From CAG-841 sp963656825 (GTDB taxonomy: Bacteria > Bacillota > Clostridia > Oscillospirales > CAG-272), in contig CAVKJG010000040.1 of the NCBI GenBank assembly GCA_963656825.1, forward strand, positions 1 through 16,947: 16,947 bases of DNA. Reading direction: 5' to 3'. This document shows positions 1-6,490 of the stretch, piece by piece. The stretch's first letter is position 1. The number at the start of each line of letters is the position of its first letter. Under the pieces are notes generated by a model. It was given only the letters and a program-made list of their open reading frames with translations. It did no database searches and had not been told where the DNA came from. Position numbers and translations under genes: made by a program.

Positions 1-928
1 AAATAGCCGCGCTTCCTGCGCTGTAATCGTTTCCGCCCGCGCAGATTGAAAACACATTTTGCTTTTTCGCGTCGCTTATCGCCTTGGCAAGAGCCGTCGG
101 ATAGTAGTCCGTTTTCGCACCGAAGGACATATTCAGTATATCCGCGCCGTTCTCCAGCGTCCAATATATGCCGCGCACAACATCAGCAATCTTTCCCTTT
201 CCGTTTGCGTCAAGAACGCGCACTGGGACAAGCTCGACGGGGAAGGTTCCCGCCGTGCCGGAAATACCGACGCCGTTATTTGTTTCCGCGCCGATAATGC
301 CCGCCACCTTCGTGCCATGACCGTCTGCGCCGAAGTCGGAATTTATTCCTTTTGCGAGCGCCGCGTCGTTTATAGCGTCATAACCCGCGACAACGCGGTT
401 TGAAAGTTCCTCGTGCGTCGCGTCGATGCCCGTATCCAGCACGGCAATGCGCACGGTATAGAGCGAGGTAAGCTCTGCCTCATCGCCGAGTCCCGCGATA
501 TAGCTCCAGAACTTCGGATATACGAGAATCTTATTTGTTGTCTGCTTCTCGGTGTCAACATCAGGGTCGTCCGGTGCTGTGCCGTAATCGTCGGCAAGTC
601 CCGCCGCCTCAAGTGTATAGTTATAGGTTACCGACTCAATGTTCGGCATTTTTTCATAGCGCACGGCTTCGTCATACGAGCCGTCCACCAGCAGCATATT
701 GCCGCCGAGCTTTCTGCCGCCATAAACCGCGTAAAAAACCTCAAGCGCGCCGGCACTCGAAAATTCAAGTATCAGTCCGTCGCTGTCGCCCGTCGGATAG
801 CCTACACCCGACTTATAGCTGTCGGCAATACTGCCGACAGCTTCCGCCATAACAGAGAGCGGCATTGTTCCGAGCAACATAATTATGCTGAGCGCAAGGC
901 ACAGTAATCTGGTGAATTTTTTGTTCAT
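1..928 (-). CDS. Secreted S8 subtilisin-like serine protease, 3' end outside window
   Basis: The reading frame runs from an ATG at 928 to the left edge (309 codons, no stop). Residues 1-29 form a signal peptide (MNKKF, hydrophobic core LLCLALSIIMLLG, likely cut after VMA). A propeptide-like region (about 30-150) precedes the peptidase S8 domain. The catalytic Asp is D165 in VLDTGID, the catalytic His is H204 in DGHGTKVAGIIG, and the oxyanion-hole Asn is N300 in AGGND; the catalytic Ser must lie beyond the window. An in-frame ATG at 946 is possible, but GGAAAGGAAA before 928 is the better ribosome site. The gene starts 25 bases after the stop of the 49-codon gene, so the two are probably cotranscribed. 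The likely role is extracellular protein degradation or processing of secreted proteins. Family assignment is firm; the substrate is unknown. Confidence 0.93.
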   Translation of the reverse strand, partial: MNKKFTRLLCLALSIIMLLGTMPLSVMAEAVGSIADSYKSGVGYPTGDSDGLILEFSSAGALEVFYAVYGGRKLGGNMLLVDGSYDEAVRYEKMPNIESVTYNYTLEAAGLADDYGTAPDDPDVDTEKQTTNKILVYPKFWSYIAGLGDEAELTSLYTVRIAVLDTGIDATHEELSNRVVAGYDAINDAALAKGINSDFGADGHGTKVAGIIGAETNNGVGISGTAGTFPVELVPVRVLDANGKGKIADVVRGIYWTLENGADILNMSFGAKTDYYPTALAKAISDAKKQNVFSICAGGNDYSAGSAAI

Positions 929-953
929 AACCGATTTCCTTTCCATGATAACC

Positions 954-1103
954 TTAATCTCTTCCGTACTTTTCAAATCTATCCGTAAGCTCTGCAAGCG
1001 CGGAAAACCGCAGCCGTGTATATCCCCTGTCCGAAAGATAATCGACATCGGGAATAACGGGAATATAGAACCCGTCAAAGCTTGGCTTCTCTTCAGCAAG
1101 CAT
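954..1103 (-). CDS. Small 49-residue protein upstream of the subtilase
   Basis: An ATG at 1103 is preceded by a textbook ribosome site (AAAAGGAGG, 7 bases spacing) and opens 49 codons ending in TAA at 956-954. The product begins MLAEEKPSFDGFYIPVIPDV and ends ELTDRFEKYGRD. It has no signal peptide, membrane segment or cysteine and is acidic, so it should be cytoplasmic. Its stop lies 25 bases before the subtilase start on the same strand, which suggests an operon. I do not recognise the family. The strong ribosome site, clean reading frame and tight spacing are the evidence that it is real; conservation has not been tested. Confidence 0.65.
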   Translation of the reverse strand: MLAEEKPSFDGFYIPVIPDVDYLSDRGYTRLRFSALAELTDRFEKYGRD

Positions 1104-1215
1104 CGGCAGTCCTCCTTTTGTTGTTTATATCCCGAAAATCTGCGGCACACAAAACCGCGTTTACCGGGATTGCTTATTTGGTTCTTTGAATATACCATGT
1201 CGCCTGTCTTTTGTC

Positions 1216-1242
1216 CCCACCCTTTTTGGCAAAAAGGGTGGG
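1216..1242. repeat. Perfect 12-bp inverted repeat, terminator-like hairpin
   Basis: CCCACCCTTTTT (1216-1227) and AAAAAGGGTGGG (1231-1242) are exact reverse complements around a 3-base loop GGC. Neither side has a clean U-tract directly after the stem, and neither flanking gene points into it, so it is not an obvious terminator for a gene here. It may be the core of a dispersed intergenic repeat; that is inference. Confidence 0.7.
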
Positions 1243-1373
1243 AAGAAGCAAAAAAAATTTTCGCTTTTTTCATTTGTGCAAGCGGCGCTCGCACGCGCAA
1301 TTGCAAAACAATGCAAAGATGCTATATATCGTTGAAAAGAACGCAATCTTTTCGCTTTTTCATGCTGTTTCGC

Positions 1374-1402
1374 TTGATTTATATCCTCTCTCATGATATA
1401 AT
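1374..1402 (+). promoter_or_regulatory. Sigma-A promoter for the lipoprotein-LuxR unit
   Basis: TTGATT (1374-1379), a 17-base spacer and a perfect TATAAT (1397-1402), preceded by the extended -10 dinucleotide TG at 1394-1395. Transcription would start near 1409, giving a leader of about 155 bases before the lipoprotein start codon. Confidence 0.75.
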
Positions 1403-1492
1403 AAATTGCAGATATTCACGGCAATAAAATGGCTTCTCCGCAGTCCGATATATAACCTTCGGGAATTGCTGCACGATAATTATTATTTTCAC

Positions 1493-1537
1493 GCAGCCGT
1501 CCCCGCCATTTTTCTCAAAAAGACCGAAAACGGCTGC
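1493..1537 (+). promoter_or_regulatory. Leader hairpin just upstream of the lipoprotein ribosome site
   Basis: GCAGCCGT (1493-1500) pairs perfectly with ACGGCTGC (1530-1537); inside the loop TTTTT-CTC-AAAAA can form a second small stem. The base of the hairpin lies about 10 bases before the AAAGGAGG ribosome site (1548-1555). It does not match a riboswitch class I know. It may tune translation or mRNA stability. Confidence 0.4.
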
Positions 1538-1562
1538 AATTGTACTCAAAGGAGGCTCTGAA

Positions 1563-2894
1563 ATGAAAAAATCCCTTGCTTTACTGCTTGCCATATTCTT
1601 TATTATTCTTTGCTTTTCCGGCTGTAAAAATGATACCCTGCTCAATCCGCAGGAACCTGTTGTCCTGACCATATGGCACACCTACGGCGAGCAATCCGAT
1701 TCGCCCATGAACCGCCTGATCGACAAATTCAATTCAACTGTGGGCATGGAGCGTGGTATCGTCATAAAAACCACGCTGATAACCGTAGCCGCCAAGATCA
1801 GTGAACGTCTGTCCGAAGCACAGAGCGGCGCGGCAGGCACGATACCACTCCCCGATCTTTTCTTCTGTCACAATAATGATGCGGCGGCGTTCGGTGCGGA
1901 TAAATTGCTCGATTGGCAAGATTATTTTTCCGAGGATGAGCTTTCCGCCTTTGTTCCCGATTTTCTTGCGGACGGCGTGGTGGAGGATATGCTCACCGTT
2001 CTTCCCGTTTCCAAATCCACGCATGTACTCTATCTCAGCGGAGGCGAATTTGAACGCTTTTCGGCGGCTGCAGGTGTGACCTACGACAGCCTTGCAACAT
2101 GGGACGGTTTCTTCTCCGCCGCAGAAAAATACTATGTATATTCCGGCGGAAAGCCCTTCTGTGCCTTTGACTATCTCATCCGCGCGGCAGAGCTTTACGC
2201 TTTGTCAAACGGCGCAAATGCCGACTCATTTTATAAAGACGGCTGGTATGACTTCTCAGATGAGTCGCTCAAGGCGGCATATCTGCGTTTTGCCGAGGCT
2301 ATCGCCAGCGGACACATCGTCGTCGCCGATCTGTATTCCAACACGCAGGTGATGACAGGTGAAACCCCCGCCGGAATGGGCTCGTCGGCAGGTATTCTCT
2401 ATTACAACAACACGGTGACCTATCCAGACAACACCTCCGAGCCGATGAAGCTCATGGTGTGCCCCATGCCGTATGCGGACAGCGCAAAAAAAGCGGACAC
2501 GCAAGCCGGCGTCGGTCTTTGCGCCGTCAGGACAAATGCAAAAAAGGCTGAGGCGGCATCCGTCTTTGCCCACTGGCTGACCGACGGTGAGCGCAACCTT
2601 TCGTTTGTCGCCGAAACAGGCTATATGCCGGTGACTGTCGACGCCTACGCAAGAATCGGCGATTACACCTTCGGCGACGACGGATACCGCAGGCTCTATA
2701 CCGTGCTGAATACAGTCAAAAGCGAATATACACTCTTTCGCGAGCCCTCGTATACGGGCTACTACGGCAAAGTGAACGGGCTTTACGCCGAAATACGGAA
2801 GCTTCAGTCCTCGCTTCACACAAGGGTGCAGAGCGGAGAAAGCGCCGAAGCGCTTGCCGCAGAGCTGTGGGAGCTTTTTCGCGCGATGAAGTAA
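1563..2894 (+). CDS. Extracellular solute-binding lipoprotein (ABC-type, family 1-like)
   Basis: The 443-residue product starts with a lipoprotein signal (MKKSLALLL, lipobox FSGC, lipidated Cys C21), so it should be anchored on the outer face of the membrane. After it comes VVLTIWHTYG and a helix resembling LIDKFNS, the usual N-terminal strand and helix of sugar-type solute-binding proteins; length also fits. The start is set by AAAGGAGG 7 bases upstream. Family members capture sugars or other small solutes and hand them to a permease, but no permease or ATPase gene lies in the window. The next gene, 12 bases on, is a membrane LuxR-type regulator, which suggests a sensory rather than transport role (inference). 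The ligand cannot be told from sequence. Confidence 0.85.
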   Translation: MKKSLALLLAIFFIILCFSGCKNDTLLNPQEPVVLTIWHTYGEQSDSPMNRLIDKFNSTVGMERGIVIKTTLITVAAKISERLSEAQSGAAGTIPLPDLFFCHNNDAAAFGADKLLDWQDYFSEDELSAFVPDFLADGVVEDMLTVLPVSKSTHVLYLSGGEFERFSAAAGVTYDSLATWDGFFSAAEKYYVYSGGKPFCAFDYLIRAAELYALSNGANADSFYKDGWYDFSDESLKAAYLRFAEAIASGHIVVADLYSNTQVMTGETPAGMGSSAGILYYNNTVTYPDNTSEPMKLMVCPMPYADSAKKADTQAGVGLCAVRTNAKKAEAASVFAHWLTDGERNLSFVAETGYMPVTVDAYARIGDYTFGDDGYRRLYTVLNTVKSEYTLFREPSYTGYYGKVNGLYAEIRKLQSSLHTRVQSGESAEALAAELWELFRAMK

Positions 2895-2906
2895 AGGAGG
2901 AGGCAC

Positions 2907-4601
2907 TTGAACAAATTATCCTTTCAACTGCCAAGGCAGAGTCTGCGGACAAAACTGATTCTGTATATGCTTGTTCTCGTTTTTCTGCTTCTCGTTCTGC
3001 TCGCATGTTGTCTGTCGCTTTTCGATCGGTTCAAAACGCCAAAAGGCACACTCGCGGAACGGTTGGATACGCAGGCGATGAGCTTTGAAAAGGAGCTACT
3101 CTCTCACAGGAACAGCCTCATCACCGTCGGCACTTATCTGTCTGAGGACGCATTGGCTCTTATCGAAAAATATCTTTCGGACACAGGTATATCCTTTGAC
3201 GGACTGTCTGATGTCGCGCACCTCACTGCTCTGCAAAAGCGACTGATAGAGCCTCTCCGCCAGTATCTTCTGCAGGCGGATTGCTCCGGTGCTTTTATCA
3301 TTCTGAACGCCACAGCGGGTTCAAACTCAGCCGAGCCGTCACGCAGCGGGCTTTATCTTCAGGTCAACGGGTATGAAATCGACCGTCGAGAGATCATTCT
3401 ATATCGAGGAAGCTCCTCTGTGGGAAAGGAACATGGTATCATGCCTCACCGTAAGTGGCGTATGGAAACGCAAAGCAATGTTATCCCCGACTGGAACGAT
3501 GAAAAAAGCAATCCGTCCCTGCCGCTTGCCCTTGCATATCGCTTTACCGACGTTTTCACTCTGCCGGGAATGTCCGAGAAAGCGACGCTCCTTATGCTTC
3601 CTTTACGGAGCAGTGACGGAAAAGCCATCGGGGTGTGTGGATTTGAAATGTCCGAGAGCTACTTTGCCCGTCTGCACAGCCAATCCACGAAGCTTCCGCG
3701 TTTCACGGGACTTATGTCGTACGATGATGGGGACAGCTTTTCGGCGTTCCTTTCCTGCGGCTCAGACGACGGCTATTACTATGCGCCGAACGGCACGGTT
3801 ACCTCTTCCGATTTCGGGAACGGCATCCTCCTTCTGAATGATGACGAAAATAGCTACCTCGGTATGAAGCGCACCTATACGGACGCGCTCACCGGCACCG
3901 GCTTTACAACGATAGTAATGACAAACAAAAGCGATTACGACCACGCCGCAACGGATGCCGCAGTCAAAAACATCATGCTGATCACTCTGATCACGGCATT
4001 GTCTGTTGCCTTCTGCATCTTTTTCAGCCGCAGCTATCTTTCTCCCGTGATGAGATCGCTCGACAGGCTAAAAAAAGACGACTGTCTTCTTCATCGCGGA
4101 GCATCCTCCGAGATAGACGACCTTTTTACCTTCCTTACCGAAAAGGACAAAGACAGACAGTCTGTCATTGACGGTCTTCGGCGCGAAATTGCGGAGACAG
4201 ACGATGCGCTGTCAAAGCTGCACACCAAACAGATAAAGCTACAAAAGGAATACGAGCGCGCCAAAGCACAGATTACCCGTCTGACGGCTTCCGCAATGCG
4301 GGAGGCCGATCCCGAAGGCTACGCCCATTTTACCGCAAACCTCTGCCGACTGACACCGAAGGAACGTGAAATCTTTGATCTTTACCTTGCGGGCAGAAAC
4401 AGCAAAGAAATTCGGGAATTGCTAAGGATCAGCGAAAATACATTGAAATATCATAACAGGCACATCTACGAAACTCTGAATGTATCCTCACGCAAGGAGA
4501 TGCTCCGCCATGCATCGATAATGGAAAAAGATTCGGCGGCGAATAACACCGAAGCCGACAGTCGATGCGGAGATGATAAAGAGCAGGAATCTTCTGTGTA
4601 A
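2907..4601 (+). CDS. Membrane-spanning LuxR-type transcriptional regulator with external sensor domain
   Basis: The start is TTG at 2907, chosen because AAAGGAGGAGG sits just upstream (spacing 3-6) and overlaps the stop region of the lipoprotein gene. The 564-residue product has membrane segment 1 at about 17-39, an external domain (about 40-350, position and size like double-Cache sensors, though I see no diagnostic motif), membrane segment 2 at about 355-373 followed by a HAMP-like stretch (SRSYLSPVMRSLDRL), a charged coiled coil at about 415-465, and a C-terminal LuxR/GerE helix-turn-helix from L482 (LTPKEREIFDLYLAG ... NTLKYHNRHIYETL). There is no receiver or kinase domain, so it would be a one-component sensor binding DNA at the membrane. 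Pairing with the lipoprotein suggests that the loaded lipoprotein is its signal (inference). Confidence 0.85.
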   Translation: MNKLSFQLPRQSLRTKLILYMLVLVFLLLVLLACCLSLFDRFKTPKGTLAERLDTQAMSFEKELLSHRNSLITVGTYLSEDALALIEKYLSDTGISFDGLSDVAHLTALQKRLIEPLRQYLLQADCSGAFIILNATAGSNSAEPSRSGLYLQVNGYEIDRREIILYRGSSSVGKEHGIMPHRKWRMETQSNVIPDWNDEKSNPSLPLALAYRFTDVFTLPGMSEKATLLMLPLRSSDGKAIGVCGFEMSESYFARLHSQSTKLPRFTGLMSYDDGDSFSAFLSCGSDDGYYYAPNGTVTSSDFGNGILLLNDDENSYLGMKRTYTDALTGTGFTTIVMTNKSDYDHAATDAAVKNIMLITLITALSVAFCIFFSRSYLSPVMRSLDRLKKDDCLLHRGASSEIDDLFTFLTEKDKDRQSVIDGLRREIAETDDALSKLHTKQIKLQKEYERAKAQITRLTASAMREADPEGYAHFTANLCRLTPKEREIFDLYLAGRNSKEIRELLRISENTLKYHNRHIYETLNVSSRKEMLRHASIMEKDSAANNTEADSRCGDDKEQESSV

Positions 4602-4659
4602 TTAAATAACCGATATACAAAAAACTACAAAAAGAGCTGCAGTCGCTGCCGTACACTCC

Positions 4660-4710
4660 ATAAGTCAGACGCTTTGGAGGTGCACGTCAGCACCTGCGGC
4701 TTATTTTTTT
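4660..4710 (+). terminator. Probable terminator of the lipoprotein-LuxR unit
   Basis: An inner stem AGGTGC (4678-4683)/GCACCT (4690-4695) lies within an outer stem ATAAG (4660-4664)/CTTAT (4700-4704) that runs into a T-tract at 4704-4710. A competing pairing, CTCCA (4656-4660) with TGGAG (4675-4679), would break the outer stem. It sits 59 bases after the LuxR stop. Confidence 0.5.
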
Positions 4711-4767
4711 AGTGAGTTTGTTTTCCGAAAAAAATCGCTGCTTTTTATGAAAAAATCATCGCCCCTC

Positions 4768-4796
4768 TTGACAAGAAGACTTTTTTCGGATACAAT
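4768..4796 (+). promoter_or_regulatory. Near-consensus sigma-A promoter of the oxidative-defence operon
   Basis: A perfect TTGACA (4768-4773), a 17-base spacer and TACAAT (4791-4796, five of six matches). Transcription would start near 4803, inside the inverted repeat at 4797-4821. Its position shows that the in-frame ATG at 4747 cannot be the rubrerythrin start. Confidence 0.88.
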
Positions 4797-4821
4797 GTTA
4801 TTAGGAGCTTATCCTAATAAC
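4797..4821. promoter_or_regulatory. Perfect 10-5-10 inverted repeat at the start site, probable PerR-type operator
   Basis: GTTATTAGGA (4797-4806) and TCCTAATAAC (4812-4821) are exact reverse complements around GCTTA. The repeat abuts the -10 box and covers the predicted start site, the classic place for a repressor. The operon ends with a Fur/PerR-family gene, so autoregulation by that protein is the simplest reading. The TTA..TAA ends resemble Fur-family boxes, but the GGA/TCC core is not the Bacillus PerR box, so binding is inferred. Confidence 0.7.
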
Positions 4822-4836
4822 AAAAGAAGGAGAAAC

Positions 4837-5388
4837 ATGATTATGAGCACAGAAAACAAGTACGCAGGCACACAAACCGAGAAAAATCTTTGGGAGGCAT
4901 TCGCCGGAGAATCACAGGCAAGAAACAAGTACACCTACTTTGCATCCGTCGCAAAGAAGCAGGGCTTTGAGCAGATTGCCGCCCTGTTTCTGAAAACAGC
5001 TGAAAACGAAAAGGAGCACGCTAAGCTCTGGTTCAAGGAGCTGTGCGGTATCGGCGATACAGCGCAGAATCTTGCCGCCGCAGCCGCAGGCGAAAACTAC
5101 GAATGGACGGATATGTACGAGGACTTTGCCAAAACCGCCGAGGAAGAAGGCTTTACCGAGCTTGCAAGACGCTTCCGTCTGGTAGCTGCCGTGGAAAAAC
5201 ACCACGAGGAGCGCTACCGCGCTCTGCTCCGCAATGTCGAAACGGCAGAGGTATTTGCAAAGAGCGAAGTCAAGGTGTGGGAGTGCCGCAACTGCGGTCA
5301 CATCGTCGTCGGCACAAAGGCTCCGGAGGTCTGCCCCACCTGCAATCATCCGCAGAGCTACTTTGAACTTCACGAGGAAAACTACTGA
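4837..5388 (+). CDS. rbr: Rubrerythrin
   Basis: This 183-residue protein reduces hydrogen peroxide to water in the anaerobic cytoplasm through a non-haem di-iron centre fed by a rubredoxin-type iron. The N-terminal ferritin-like four-helix domain (about 14-135) shows the expected ligands: E25 in FAGESQARNKY, E58 and H61 in ENEKEH, E86 and E89 in GENYE, E120 and H123 in EKHHEERY. The C-terminal rubredoxin domain has C150-x2-C153 and C166-x2-C169. The start at 4837 follows AAGGAG with a 4-base gap; ATG 4843 (10-base gap) is an equally credible alternative two residues in. It is the first gene of the operon, directly behind the promoter and inverted repeat. Confidence 0.97.
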   Translation: MIMSTENKYAGTQTEKNLWEAFAGESQARNKYTYFASVAKKQGFEQIAALFLKTAENEKEHAKLWFKELCGIGDTAQNLAAAAAGENYEWTDMYEDFAKTAEEEGFTELARRFRLVAAVEKHHEERYRALLRNVETAEVFAKSEVKVWECRNCGHIVVGTKAPEVCPTCNHPQSYFELHEENY

Positions 5389-5389
5389 T

Positions 5390-6016
5390 ATGACAAGCAA
5401 TCGGTTTGATACGGACGCTTTGTATCAGATAGGCTACGGCTTGTATGTTCTTACAACCAGGGATGAACACAAAGACAACGGCTGTATCGTTAACACCGTT
5501 ATGCAGGTAACAAGCACGCCCGTTGTGGTCGCCGTCGCCGTCAACAAGCAGAACATGACCTGCGAAATCATTCGCAAAACCGGCGAATTCAACATCAACA
5601 GTCTGACAAAGGACACCCCGTTTGAGGTGTTCCGGCACTTTGGCTACCAAAGCGGCAGAGATGTAGACAAGTTTGCCGGCTGTATGCCGGACAGAAGCGA
5701 AAACGGTCTGATCGTGCTGCCGAAGCACAGCAGAGGCTTTCTGTCACTGTCCGTGCAGAGCGAAACCGATCTCGGAACGCATGTAATGTTTCTGTGTTCC
5801 CCCACCGACGGAAAGCTTCTGTCGGATGCTGAAACCGTCAGCTACTTGTATTATCAGAAAAACATCAAGCCCCGGCCATCACAGCCGGAGAAGAAAAAAG
5901 GCTTCGTTTGCAGGATATGCGGTCATATCTATGAAGGAGATGTGCTTCCGGAGGACTACATCTGTCCGATATGCAAGCACGGAGCCGCGGATTTTGAATT
6001 GTTGCAAAGGAGGTAA
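5390..6016 (+). CDS. hrb: Flavin reductase-rubredoxin fusion (high-molecular-weight rubredoxin, Hrb type)
   Basis: The 208-residue product joins an FMN-binding flavin reductase-like split-barrel domain (about 5-160, beginning ALYQIGYGLYVLTT, with NINSLTKDTPFEVFRHFGYQSG) to a C-terminal rubredoxin domain with C174-x2-C177 and C192-x2-C195. In acetogens such as Moorella, proteins of this design pass electrons from NAD(P)H to flavodiiron protein or related oxygen, nitric oxide or peroxide reductases. Here the obvious partner is rubrerythrin or the superoxide reductase; no flavodiiron gene is present in the window. The ATG at 5390 lies one base after the rubrerythrin stop, so translation is probably coupled; GAGGA about 12 bases upstream is a modest ribosome site. 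A longer in-frame version starting inside rbr is unlikely. Confidence 0.9.
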   Translation: MTSNRFDTDALYQIGYGLYVLTTRDEHKDNGCIVNTVMQVTSTPVVVAVAVNKQNMTCEIIRKTGEFNINSLTKDTPFEVFRHFGYQSGRDVDKFAGCMPDRSENGLIVLPKHSRGFLSLSVQSETDLGTHVMFLCSPTDGKLLSDAETVSYLYYQKNIKPRPSQPEKKKGFVCRICGHIYEGDVLPEDYICPICKHGAADFELLQRR

Positions 6017-6021
6017 GTATT

Positions 6022-6405
6022 GTGAAGCAGCGTTTTTTCATCTGTCATCACTGCGGAAACATTGTCGCCTTTGTCAGGAACAGCGGGGTTCCCGTTGTCT
6101 GCTGCGGGGAGAACATGCATGAGCTGATCCCCTGCACCACGGACGCTTCGGTCGAAAAGCATGTCCCTGTCTTTACCGTCGCCGACGGCACCGTCAGCGT
6201 GGAGGTCGGTTCCGTGCTTCACCCGATGAGTGCGGAACACCACATCGAGTGGATTTCCCTGCAGACAAAGTACGGCAACCAGCGCAAGGAGCTTTGCCCC
6301 ACCGGAGAGCCATGCGTTACATTCGCTGTCACTCAGGGTGACAGCGTGGAAGCGGTTTACGCTTATTGCAACCTGCACGGATTATGGGAAGCAAAAGGGC
6401 TGTAA
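6022..6405 (+). CDS. dfx: Desulfoferrodoxin (superoxide reductase, two-centre class)
   Basis: This 127-residue enzyme reduces superoxide to hydrogen peroxide without making oxygen. The N-terminal desulforedoxin domain has a complete FeCys4 set, C8-x2-C11 and C27-C28. The C-terminal neelaredoxin domain carries the active-site iron ligands H47 (in EKHVP), H67 and H73 (in HPMSAEHHIEW), C116 and H119 (in CNLHGLW); E45 is the glutamate that binds the resting iron. The start is GTG at 6022, supported by AAAGGAGG 8 bases upstream that overlaps the stop of the previous gene. It supplies peroxide to rubrerythrin in the same operon, a coherent two-step pathway. Confidence 0.96.
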   Translation: MKQRFFICHHCGNIVAFVRNSGVPVVCCGENMHELIPCTTDASVEKHVPVFTVADGTVSVEVGSVLHPMSAEHHIEWISLQTKYGNQRKELCPTGEPCVTFAVTQGDSVEAVYAYCNLHGLWEAKGL

Positions 6406-6490
6406 CCGCACAGTCTCATGAAATCCGGCACACACAGCCTGCGCCGGAACTGAAAAACAAAAAATTAAAATTTATAAAAGGAGGTCAATT

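Larger units (their letters stand above)
1104..1562. other. Divergent intergenic region (459 bp) without a supported gene
   Basis: This stretch separates the minus-strand protease unit from the plus-strand lipoprotein unit. It holds a nested dyad (ATCCCG 1129-1134 with CGGGAT 1165-1170, enclosing GCGG 1142-1145 with CCGC 1155-1158), a perfect 12-bp inverted repeat at 1216-1242, a plus-strand promoter at 1374-1402 and a leader hairpin at 1493-1537. Open frames here are short, Arg/Lys/Phe-rich and lack ribosome sites, so I do not call them genes. The segment around 1180-1340 resembles intergenic repeat DNA rather than coding sequence. Confidence 0.6.

Noticed and set aside
1124..1152. Possible minus-strand promoter TTGTGT-17-TATAAA for the small gene and protease
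   Set aside because: Transcription would begin at about 1117, inside the ribosome site of the small gene, leaving no leader; kept only as a remote possibility.
1161..1394. A 77-codon minus-strand frame in the divergent region
   Set aside because: Low-complexity Arg/Lys/Phe/Cys-rich product, crosses the 12-bp inverted repeat, and lacks a ribosome site; fits repeat DNA.
4747..4836. Upstream in-frame ATG extending rubrerythrin by 30 residues
   Set aside because: The promoter and operator (4768-4821) lie downstream of it, and the extra residues do not resemble rubrerythrin.
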